NCBI GenBank assembly: GCA_039545355.1
Contig: BCJJ01000027.1
Location: 478,845 to 542,844 of the forward strand
Direction: 5' to 3'
Origin: Trichosporon coremiiforme
Lineage: Eukaryota; Basidiomycota; Tremellomycetes; Trichosporonales; Trichosporonaceae
Length of the DNA stretch: 64,000 nt
Shown: piece by piece, positions 54,135 to 62,668 of the stretch
Position numbering within the stretch: the stretch's first letter is position 1
Layout: each line of letters begins with the position of its first letter
Program-made: the position numbers and the translations under genes
The notes under the pieces: generated by a model
Database searches by the model: none
What the model was told of the DNA's origin: nothing
The model's input: only the letters and a program-made list of their open reading frames with translations

Positions 54135-54512
54135 ATGCTGTTTTTGCTCCTCACCGCCCCACAGATGGTCACCCCGGCACCGCCGGCTCATCCAGCACGC
54201 ACCGCCAAAACCCAAAAGCCCGTCATGTTCGGCCCCTGCACGCACACCCTCAACCGTGGTCGTGAGCCCAAAGGCACTGGCAGTGCTGACGACAAAGGTC
54301 CCTGCCACGGCGTCGCCCTTGGCAGCGGCGATCTGATCTGTATGTACTGCGGCCAGTGGATGGGATATGCGTTCATCAGGCCCCTGCCTATTCTTCCCGT
54401 GCTGCCCGTGACGAGGCCGGGGGTCGCGACGCAGGTCAAGGCGGTTTCAAGAAGTGACCGTGGGGGCCATCAGAAGACGCTTCGTCGTCGATCTGATCGT
54501 TCCCTGCAATAA
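54135..54512 (+). CDS. Small Cys-containing protein, function unknown
   Basis: The frame opens at ATG 54135 (125 aa). A second in-frame ATG at 54165 directly after a CAG suggests a possible shorter start (115 aa), or a 5' leader intron ending there. The Pro/Ala-rich N-terminus is followed by MFGPCTHTLNRGREPKG, GPCHGVALGSGDLICMYCGQ and WMGYAFIRPLPILPVLPV, with one C-x2-C pair and two further cysteines, then a basic tail (HQKTLRRRSDRS). A TATA-like element lies just upstream. The next gene, 119 bp on, is another tiny Cys-rich frame. No family is recognised; the gene status rests on composition, the upstream signal and the neighbour. Confidence 0.4.
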   Translation: MLFLLLTAPQMVTPAPPAHPARTAKTQKPVMFGPCTHTLNRGREPKGTGSADDKGPCHGVALGSGDLICMYCGQWMGYAFIRPLPILPVLPVTRPGVATQVKAVSRSDRGGHQKTLRRRSDRSLQ

Positions 54513-54631
54513 TCGCCTCCGTCATTGTTCGACACACCCGACTCGCTCGACACCTGTATCATTCAAAAGAGCACTGCCCACAACTTCCCCTCCTTCGTCC
54601 TCCTCTCAACGTTGTATCCCCTTCAAAAGCC

Positions 54632-54919
54632 ATGCTCGACGTCTACTACCGCCTCTCAACGATCTCCTCCGACTCCGCCACCTTCTGCCCCGCCAACGTG
54701 CACTCGATACAGTCCTGTGGGTTTTATTTCTCCCCCCTTCCATGCATGCTCAGAACTTGTTGAGGAATGAGAGTATAGCTGACCGCAGACAAGCGCAACC
54801 GGCACGAACTGATCGCGCTTGCAGGCTCGTACACCTGTGTCTGGTGCGCGCGGGAGTTCTACACCAACTGCCTCGTGCACGGGACGCGGTGCCGGATCTG
54901 CGAGGAACGGCCTCGCTAG
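54632..54919 (+). CDS. Tiny zinc-ribbon-like protein, function unknown
   Basis: Exons 54632..54716 and 54789..54919 give 71 aa; the 72-bp intron has a GTGGGT donor, an AGCTGACC branch site and a CGCAG acceptor. The product starts MLDVYYRLSTISSDSATF. It ends with YTCVWCAREFYTNCLVHG and CRICEERPR, that is C-x2-C, a single Cys, then C-x2-C, a pattern that could bind zinc. The clean splice signals and compact Cys pattern support a gene, but no family is recognised. Confidence 0.5.
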
Positions 54920-55410
54920 TGCGTGTTGATAAGTCATGGCATCTGAAGTCGCTTCACTCTTATCTGCTGGCACGGAGGGACGTACTGACCGACTGGCCAA
55001 CTGACGGAGCGCTGTCACTGACAGTACCGCGGGGTACCGGGCCAGTCGCTGCACGTCCGACACATAAAGGGCGTACACATCCGGCCCTCCTAACTTTGCG
55101 CTCTTCTCGCTCCGCCACTCCCTCCGCGACACTGCACTCGTGCATCTCGGTCCACATCGCCTGCAGCACCAGAGCGGCGTCTACCTCTTCCTTCTGCATC
55201 CACAAAGTTTTCTCCATCAACTTACTCACTACCTGACAACCACCAAGTCACCGCGCCTCCTCTGGACAGACCGGCCCATCATCGCCTCGCCCACACCACC
55301 AATCAAACTCACGCAGCCTCTAACCCACCCAATCGCGACACTCGACTTCAAGACCCGCCCGATGCCAACCCCCGAGGAACTCTTACGCTCAGCTCCTCCG
55401 GGAAGAACGC
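54920..55410. other. Intergenic, leader-like DNA at right end
   Basis: No gene is recognised. CA/CT-rich DNA from about 55190 to 55360 resembles a 5' leader, ending at an ATG at 55362 whose frame stops after 22 codons. Confidence 0.45.
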
Positions 55411-56009
55411 GTGATCGCGTCCGACTATGACGCATTCGTAACCTGGCGGAAGCGCGAAGCAGCCGCGGAGGGCGGGCCGCGCGCCGAGAGGGATTCGACC
55501 AGTGGGCCAGGCTGCAAACCGAGTTGTGGCGCCGATTCACGCGCGACTCGAGAGCTGGGAGGCTGCACGGGGAGGAAAGGAGAACGAGGCTGGTTTCAAG
55601 GCATTCTGAGGGAGTGGCTTAATGGGCCCGAGTGCGGTCTTTCCGCCGGTATGTACAGTAACTCCACCACACACTGGCCCGATGTCGATGTCGCCTCGCC
55701 CTGCCCTCCATCACCACCACTTGTCACCTCCACCGTACAATCCACCCCTGAGCTCGACTGCTGAACTTGCCCTCATCGACCGCTGAGCTCGACTGACGCC
55801 CAGACAAGAAACAACGACTCAAGACGAGCGTGCGGCGTTGGATCGCCCACCGTCGCGCAGAGGGCGAGGACGAGCTGACCACAACCACAGAGCGCGCGAC
55901 AATAGTCCCGCTGATCCCTTCCCGGCGGCGTCGTGATGGATCAGCAGCGGCGGGTGCGCAAGGCCGCGAACCAGCGCCGGCCCCAGAGCAGGCAGAAGCA
56001 TGTGTTTGA
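55411..56009 (+). CDS. Uncertain spliced reading frame, possibly decayed gene
   Basis: Two segments (about 55411..55648 and 55804..56009) join in frame across a 155-bp intron with a GTATGT donor and CTGACGCCCAG acceptor. They read through ...ILREWLNGPECGLSA-DKKQRLKTSVRRWIA to a stop at 56007-56009. Within the first segment a second frame carries protein-like sequence (GFDQWARLQTELWRRF) between about 55490 and 55560, so a pair of small frameshifts, or a wrong model, is possible. No start ATG is found in the main frame. The product is Arg/Ala-rich with no known domain. It may be a young pseudogene, a gene with undetected upstream exons, or chance. Confidence 0.28.
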
Positions 56010-56452
56010 AGTCAAGCTGCGCAGGGCAACCGAGGTTGCTGAGTATCTCCGGGAGATTGTTGTGGGATGCTTGCGGCCGGAGAATAGCGGGCGTACGAAG
56101 GACAGGCGGACGGGCAGGGAGGGCAGGCAGGCAGGATGGAACGGGTGGGGCGGTAACCAGTGAGACCGTAAAGAAGGAGCCGAATGATGGAGGCTCGGAC
56201 GCGCATGGCCGTCGGGGCACGCTCAAAGCGTCATGTGCTCAACGGTCCCGTGTTCCAACGCAGCTGGTTAGCTCGTCGTCGGCGCAGCTTGTCGAGTTAG
56301 TCAGCGCCTTGAATCTGGATCGCACGAGTACACCACGCACGCTGCCATCTGTTACCCCTAGGACCCAGCACTGAGTACACGCAGGCGCGTTCACTGGCTG
56401 TCTCCGAAGCTTCTGCGACTGCTATCTTTGAGCCCGCCGTTCCGAACATAGC
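56010..56452. other. Intergenic, nothing recognised
   Basis: About 0.44 kb between the uncertain gene and the alpha-galactosidase remnant, without a recognisable gene. Confidence 0.5.
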
Positions 56453-57267
56453 TTATCTCTCCTCCGCGGTGAACTTGTGGTCCCCGATCTGGAGCATGTC
56501 AGGCCGTTTCCACGCCCCCGGGCCTGAGGTACCGGCCAGCGCGGCCTGGGACTCAATGATGCACGCAGCGCTATCCTAGCGCGGCTGGATGTTCCCAGTC
56601 GTGCGCCAGAGGTTTGCCATGGGCGCGGCTCAAGTCCAAGGCTTCGTGTACCCATACTCTGAGATCGAGTACGTGATCTCGCGCCCCTTGCCAGTCGCGA
56701 CGAGCGCGTCGCGCATCTTCTCAAACGTCGGCTGATGCGCCAGCCCATCCTGGTCCGCAAGACACCAATCGTACTTAAGGTACTGCACGCCCCACGCCGC
56801 CAACGTGTCCGCGTCCTGCTGCTCGTGCCCCTTGCTGTCCAGCCCGGTGCCGGGGTACTTGTCGTAGATCAGTGCGCACGTCCGCGTCCCCGGCGATCCG
56901 TAGTGGCCAAACTTGAGTCCTTTGGAGCGCACGTACGACGCGAGTGCCGCGATGCCGCTGGGGAACTTGGTCGGCTGCGCGCGCAGCGCCCCGTCCGCTC
57001 CGCGCTTGTAGTTCTGCCAGCAGTCGTCGAGGACGACGTACTCGTACCCGGCCGCCGCCGGGGCGGTTCGACGACCGCATCGGCGGCAGCATGCACAATC
57101 GTCTCGTTCACGGTGCACCGAACTGCCTTCCACGAGTTCCAGCCCATGGGCGGCGTGCGCGCGAGGCCATTGTCGAGCACGTTTTTTATCGCGAGGAGGA
57201 GAGCGGCCAAGACCGTGATCGCGGAGGTACCAGGAACGAGGAAAATGGCGTGCGGAGGCGCGTTGAT
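56453..57267 (-). pseudogene. Decayed GH27 alpha-galactosidase
   Basis: GH27 enzymes release alpha-linked galactose from melibiose, raffinose or galactomannan, usually after secretion. The remnant reads VLDNGLARTPPMGWNSWKAV in one frame, then, after a frame change near 57062-57073, AAAGYEYVVLDDCWQNYKRG, FGHYGSPGTRTCALIYDKYP, LKYDWCLADQDG (nucleophile Asp intact) and ITYSISEYGYTKPWT. In-frame stops follow at 56630-56632 (TGA where Trp is expected), 56576-56578 and 56453-56455. GH27-like sequence continues between them (MANLWRTTGNIQ and GPGAWKRPDMLQIG). No ATG opens the first frame; an ATC at 57265-57267 sits in a CCACC context where the start may have been. The C-terminal domain is missing. 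An intact sugar transporter lies divergently next door. Confidence 0.85.
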
Positions 57268-58196
57268 GGTGGCTTGATGCGCTGATACGGCTGCTGACGT
57301 GAGGGTGAAATCGCGTTAGCCGGCCTTTTTGGACATTTATGGAGCAGCCGGCTACCACCGCCCACTTGGCGTGTTGCGTTCGGCGACCTGCCCGAATCGC
57401 AGGGGTCCGCTTGCGGACAAGATTAGATCCCCCAGCATCAGCACCCGGTGACATCCGCATGCTTGCATGCTTGCTTCGGCGGGACCACGTTGGGCCAATG
57501 TGGGGCCGCAGAGCCCTGGGATATCCCTGCGAGACCCCTCATGGCCCCTCATCCCCCTCATTCAAGCATAGGATTTATCGCGTACCACCCACAGACGCCC
57601 ACCCACCGTTTCCTTGCTAACACGCCGTTTTCGCCGCACTTCCCGATATCGCGCCTCACCAGTGCTCAGTAAGAGTTAAGCGGTCGATCTTCGCGACCCC
57701 GCTAGACTCCCCTTAGCCCGAGCAACGTTAGCGCGCATTGGCAACCCTCGACGCCTCGAACGGGAATTTTCCCCCTCGAGCTGATCACCGGGCCTCTCGC
57801 GAACGGGAATTTTGGCCTCGGCGTCATCAACAAACGCAAATGCGGGGCCGCGTTCTCGGCCGCCCCCGGGCTAGCCCGGCTCGCGCGACTCGTCGATCAC
57901 TAACGTTTGCAATCGTCCCTTGAGGTGTCCCGCCAAGCCCACGGAGCGTATGGAGCCCGAGCATACGCGCATTCACATACGGCTGGTACGCCTAGCGGGG
58001 CCCAGTACTTCCATTGGCCCCATTCAGCGACGGCAGCGATAGCGCCGCTTGCCCCGCCATGATCCGCCATGGGCCGCCGAGGAGCTAAGCATGATAGCCC
58101 GTCCGAAAGTGTATTTATGGCCGGGGTGTTATCCTTTCTTTCGTCGTTGGCCCCACGCACTCACCTCTTACTCATACCACTGCAACAGCAAGTAAC
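57268..58196. promoter_or_regulatory. Upstream region of sugar transporter with 14-bp repeat
   Basis: About 0.93 kb between the alpha-galactosidase remnant and the divergently transcribed transporter. Two copies of CGAACGGGAATTTT lie at 57757-57770 and 57800-57813, 43 bp apart. A CA-rich leader precedes the transporter. No gene is seen. Confidence 0.55.
57757..57813. repeat. Duplicated 14-bp promoter element
   Basis: CGAACGGGAATTTT occurs at 57757-57770 and 57800-57813. It could be a paired binding site for a sugar regulator; no factor is known to me for it. Confidence 0.75.
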
Positions 58197-59866
58197 ATGC
58201 CCGAGTCGGTGCACTCGATCGGAAAGGAAGACGAGAAGGTAGATGTTGCGCACATTGACCACGGCGTCGACGCTGCAACCGTCCTGTCGGCGGCGCGTCT
58301 GGCAGACCCCGGACCTGGATGGAACGACCCCAGGTGGTACAAGTTCATGGCCATCGTGACCATTGCGTGTGCCGCGTCCGCCGACGTCGGCTTTGACGGC
58401 ACCATCATCGGAAGCGTCAACAGCATGGACACGTTCCACAAGTACTTTGGCCTGTAGGTACCCTCCTATCAGTTACACGGCGCTAACGCGGCAGCGAGGA
58501 CGCGCTGACGGGCACCAACATCGTGTTCGGCATCTACACTGTCGGAATGGTCGTCGCGTTCTTCCCCTCAATCATCATCCCCGACTGGATCGGCCGTCGC
58601 TGGGCAATGTTTTTCGGCAACGCTCTGCTCATCATGGGCTGCTTCATCAACGGCTACGCCAAGAACATGGACTGGCTGCTTGCCGGCCGATTCTTTGTCG
58701 GTCTCGGCGGCACGCTCGCCGGAACCGCGGCCAAGGTGTACCTTGCCGAGGTGTCTTCGCCGTGGAACCGTGGTTTCGTGCTCGGCCTCTGTAACTCCTG
58801 CTGGTACGTCGGCAACATTGTTGCGACGGGCGTGGCAATCCCGTACGGCCTCCGGAACGACGACTCGAGCTGGCGCGTCCCCTTCCTGCTGCAGATGACG
58901 TTTGCGGCGCTCAACTTCCTCTTCATCATGCTGTGCCCCGAGTCGCCGCGCTGGCTTTTCTCCCGCGGCAAGAAGGAGCAGGCCGCACGCATCCTCGCCA
59001 ATCTGCACTCGCGGGACGACGACGTCAACTCGCCCCTCGTGCAGCTCACCATGGCCGAGATCGAGGAGAACATCAAGCTCGACGGCGCAGACAAGCGCTG
59101 GTGGGACTTCCGCCCGATCTGGCGCACCCGTGGCGACAGGTACCGTTTCGGGCTCTGTGTCATTGTCGCGTGCTGGGGCCAGCTCAGCGGTAACGGCATG
59201 GTGAGCTACTTCATGCCTTCCCTGCTCGAGAACGCGGGCATTACGAGCGGCAACGAGCAGCGCACCCTGACGCTCGTCTCGAGCGTCGTCGCCATGGTTG
59301 GCGCGATGAGCGGCGCCGCATGCATCGACTACGTTGGCCGCCGGCCGCTCATGCTCGGATCCGAGATCTGGGCCGCGTGCTGTCTCGGCATCATTGCGGG
59401 TCTCGTGCAGCCGCACGGCGTGCAGAACGACGCCCGCTCCAAGGCCGGTATCGCATTCATCATGCTCTGGAACGTCTTCTTCTCCTTCGGCTGGACACCG
59501 CTGCAAGGGCTCTATCCCGCCGAGATTCTCAGCTACGAAGTCCGCGCAAAGGGCATCGCGCTCCAGGGCTGGTGCGCCGCCGTCTTCTCCCTCATCAACA
59601 CGTTTGGCATCCCCGACGCCATGAAGGCGCTCGGATGGAAGGTCTACCTCATCTTCATGTGCTGGGACGTCGTCGGCTGTGTGGTGATTTGGCTCTTCGT
59701 GGTGGAGACAAAGCAGCTCTCCCTCGAGGAGCTCGACGACGTCTTCGAAGCGCGCTACCCCAAGGCACGCAGTGTCGAGATTCGCCGCGAGGCAAAGCTC
59801 CGCGCAAAGGAGCACAGGGAGGCAGAGGGAGCCCTCCAGCTCCAGCCCGCGCAGATCAACGCGTGA
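58197..59866 (+). CDS. MFS sugar transporter (lactose/glycoside permease type)
   Basis: A sugar-porter family member that imports a mono- or disaccharide with protons; the exact sugar is unknown. Exons 58197..58453 and 58495..59866 give 542 aa; the 41-bp intron has a GTAGGT donor and GCTAAC/GGCAG end and joins KYFGL to EDALTG. Twelve helices are expected. Sugar-porter marks are FDGTIIGSVNSMDTF in helix 1, PDWIGRRWAMFFGN, LAGRFFVGLGGTLAGTAAKV, YLAEVSSPWNRG, PESPRWLFSRGK, DYVGRRPLML and PLQGLYPAEILSYEVRAKG. The C-terminus VVETKQLSLEELDDVFEA matches the PETKG-type end. The gene is divergent from the alpha-galactosidase remnant, which suggests an alpha-galactoside as a former substrate. Confidence 0.94.
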
Positions 59867-60214
59867 ACAAATGGTGGATCGAATCGGATCTGTTAGGGAA
59901 TCATTTCGTAATAATCAAGCTTGTAAAACAAGGGAATGGGATGGATCAGTGGCTTATCTTGCAGACGTTGATGCATCGGAAAGTAACTGACTGAAACGCA
60001 CACTGACTGTGGGAAGCACCAGCACCTTGCACACACTTCGCACTCTGTGCGCTGCGGAACGTCGGCTACTCCATGTCAGCAACACACTGGCGTGGCGCGG
60101 CCGCTATCCTCTTACAAGCCTCTTGTGCTTGTTCCTTCCTCTTCATCCCATTGCCGACTTCAAGTGTCAAGAGAATGTGAGCTACCATCTCGGTATCCAA
60201 GCCGACTCTCAGAA
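59867..60214. other. Intergenic before small hypothetical gene
   Basis: The sequence after 59866 is AT-rich, as in a 3' UTR. The next gene's frame is open back to 60047 but without an ATG. No gene is seen. Confidence 0.5.
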
Positions 60215-60823
60215 ATGTTCGACCTCTCGACCTCGAGCAGCGAGGGGGGCAGCTTCCACTCGCTTTCCTCGAAGTCCACCGACGCCCAGGCGTTCTTGCC
60301 CCTTCCGACCAAGTACCTCTCCATCACCGAGTACCTCCCCATCCTCAAGTGGCTGGCGGGCATCCTCTCGCCTCCTCCACCCACCCCATGGCGCACCTTG
60401 CGCGGCCTCCCTGCCATCCTGGACGCCTTTGAGGCTTATGATCCCGCCTTCCGCGCAAAGGTGGAAGCCAAGCTCGACCCTGACTTGCACGACTATGTCG
60501 TCGTTGGGCTCGAGGACATCGGCCCCGCCGAGCAGCGTACCAACGACATCTCTTCATCTGATGAGTTCCCGCCCCTCTTCAGCCTGGTCGATAAGCAAGC
60601 GCATCTCTTCGCCTCTGTCGCCAGAGTCCTGGACGAACGTCTCTGTCCCCGCCACGAGAGGGTTCACGCCAGCCTCGTGGGCCAGTTCATCGACGCGGCG
60701 AGCCAGGAGGGGAGGAGCAACGTGTTCTTCGCCATGCTCGCGATGTCTGAGGATTTGAACAACGCGGAGGTGCGCGCGCAGCTTGACACATGGAAACTGG
60801 AGTGGAGGGCTCTGAACGAGTAG
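60215..60823 (+). CDS. Hypothetical protein, 202 aa
   Basis: The frame starts at ATG 60215 (MFDLSTSSSEGGSFHSLSSK) after upstream open sequence lacking ATG. The Ser-rich start is followed by an apparently folded, largely helical part (YLSITEYLPILKWLAGILSP and VDKQAHLFASVARVLDERLC), ending TWKLEWRALNE. No signal peptide, membrane helix or known domain is recognised. Codon composition and hydrophobic periodicity support a real protein; I infer a lineage-specific gene. Confidence 0.6.
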   Translation: MFDLSTSSSEGGSFHSLSSKSTDAQAFLPLPTKYLSITEYLPILKWLAGILSPPPPTPWRTLRGLPAILDAFEAYDPAFRAKVEAKLDPDLHDYVVVGLEDIGPAEQRTNDISSSDEFPPLFSLVDKQAHLFASVARVLDERLCPRHERVHASLVGQFIDAASQEGRSNVFFAMLAMSEDLNNAEVRAQLDTWKLEWRALNE

Positions 60824-61432
60824 TGCTAAGCGCGTCGATGGTAAGGAGCGCACGGGCCACCGTGCCGTACTTCACTACCCACGTCAGTCGTCGTCAACCC
60901 CACGTTCGACCTCAAGATTTTCGCCTGTATATCTGTGCGCTTTCAAGTGTAAAAGCATGCAGTAGTCGCTATGCATATGTCAACTCGTCAGGAGGGCACT
61001 GCAAGACATGCCTATGGCATGTGGCGGTGTGGCGCATTCCGCCGATCAAACTGGCCATTTTGCACCTGATATCAGCTCGCAACGGCAATCTCACCGGATA
61101 CGCACTCTCTAACCCTGGTGAACATCTGATTGATTGGTGAAGGCGGCCGTAATAGGAAAAATGAGCCGAAAGACGCCGATCTGATTGGAAAGAGGGTCGA
61201 AGGTACTCACAGACGAGCACACATGCCGCTCGATGAGGAAGGTGTGGATGACTCGACAACCATCGATGAGGACGGGAGACCCACAGGTAGGATGTACTTT
61301 CAGACTGTGTGCCTCTCTGTCCATCAGTGAACACCACAAGATGCTAGATCAGAACCCAACAGATCAGTACATAACCGGCCGATCTTGACAGGTCTGACAT
61401 TGCAGTTCACTCACAACCTAGCCAACAGCATC
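60824..61432. other. Intergenic, possible 5' leader intron at right end
   Basis: No gene is recognised in this 0.6 kb. GGTCTGACATTGCAG at 61391-61405 looks like the branch site and acceptor of an intron in the leader of the next gene. Confidence 0.45.
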
Positions 61433-62136
61433 ATGGAGTCCACTCTAAAGCCCTACAAGAGGCTCATCAGCGATCACTGCCACCGCCTTTACGTCAACTT
61501 CACGAAGGAGCATGAGTGCACGGAGTCTGAATATTTGCACGGTTTCTTTGGGAGGCGGATCGGCTGTCCTGCCGACTTGAAGTCGGAGATGGAGTATCTC
61601 GGTCTCGATATCATCGATAAGAAACTCTACATTGCCAAGCTGGAGAAGCAGATCAGGATCTTCGTGACTGCTCTCAATCCCATTGGTAAGTTTCCAAGCT
61701 TGAAACGGACTTGTTTCGCCGGCTGACATCAGGGAATGCCCAGGATAACCTCGAGGGTGTCAAGGCTCTCGCCCTCAGCAAGGCTCACGAGCGCCGTATG
61801 CAGATTGCCGAGCTGCGGAGGGGCTACACTGTTGACCATGTTGCCAGGACCAACAAGACCAAGGCTGCGAAGAAGAAGCGGCCGCGGAGGTCTCCCCAAG
61901 AGACCCTCAAGCGAGAGGTCCAGGCCCTTTCCCTTGAGAAGGCTTGTCAAGATGACCTCATTGAGCTGTATAAGGTCGAGTTGAAGGACCTGCATGAGCA
62001 GTACTGCGATCAAGGTGGGTAGTAAGTAGAATCAGCGCTAATCACAGGTGATAGTGCCTCCGACGAGCCCACCCAGAACAAGCGGGCGACCAGCGACCAT
62101 GACGACTTCCTCCCTTTGAAGCGCCGCCGCACTTGA
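61433..62136 (+). CDS. Coiled-coil protein with C-terminal nuclear signal, unknown
   Basis: Exons 61433..61685, 61733..62014 and 62048..62136 give 207 aa; introns are 47 and 33 bp with GTAAGT and GTGGGT donors. The protein starts MESTLKPYKRLISDHCHRLY and contains YLGLDIIDKKLYIAKLEKQI, a charged helical run, a basic patch AAKKKRPRRSPQETLKREVQ and a tail FLPLKRRRT resembling a nuclear localisation signal. No catalytic domain is seen. It is followed by a gene for a Zn2Cys6-like protein; both appear lineage-specific. The helical, Lys-rich build suggests DNA or chromatin contact, which is inference only. Confidence 0.6.
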
Positions 62137-62668
62137 TGGCACCGCTCGCTTCAGCCTCCCGATCCGTTTTCTGTTTCCCTGGCCCGAGTATTCAAGGACG
62201 TTGGTGCTTCCTGTTGGCAGGACTTTTCCTCCTTCGAGAGTGCTTTAGCTGTTTTACAAGCTGCTCATCTCATTACTGTGTCAAGATAACGCTGTCAGGC
62301 AGAGCAGGTATCGCAGTTTGGCAGTGTAGTTGTTTCGTAAACTCGTTGTACGGGGCGCTATGCAGTTGCTGGTTCTCAGATCCGAATGTACACTCTCGCA
62401 CGTACGCTTCACAGGCCCTCCAAGCATGTGCAACACGAAGCCGGATCTGATCACGCAGTCCGTCTCGCCCTTTCGCACAGAGGTGACTGTGTTTGCGTCG
62501 CACTATTCAGAGCATAGGATTGCCAAAGGGGGGGAACCGTTCGATGTGCGTATGTGTGGCCACAATCCATAGCACAAAAACCCCATCACTCAACTCCTCA
62601 CATCGCCCATTCTCTCACCTCTACCTTTCGTAAGTGGCACAAATGTTCATTGTGCTGACCGCTAGGCC
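62137..62668. other. Intergenic with probable 5' leader intron
   Basis: No gene is seen. A GTAAGT donor at 62630 and a GCTGACCGCTAG end at 62665 bound a 36-bp intron just before the next start codon (GCC-ATG). Confidence 0.5.

Noticed and set aside
58568..59815. Long minus-strand frame (415 codons) opposite the sugar transporter
   Set aside because: A reverse-strand shadow of a well-supported gene; no domain is visible.
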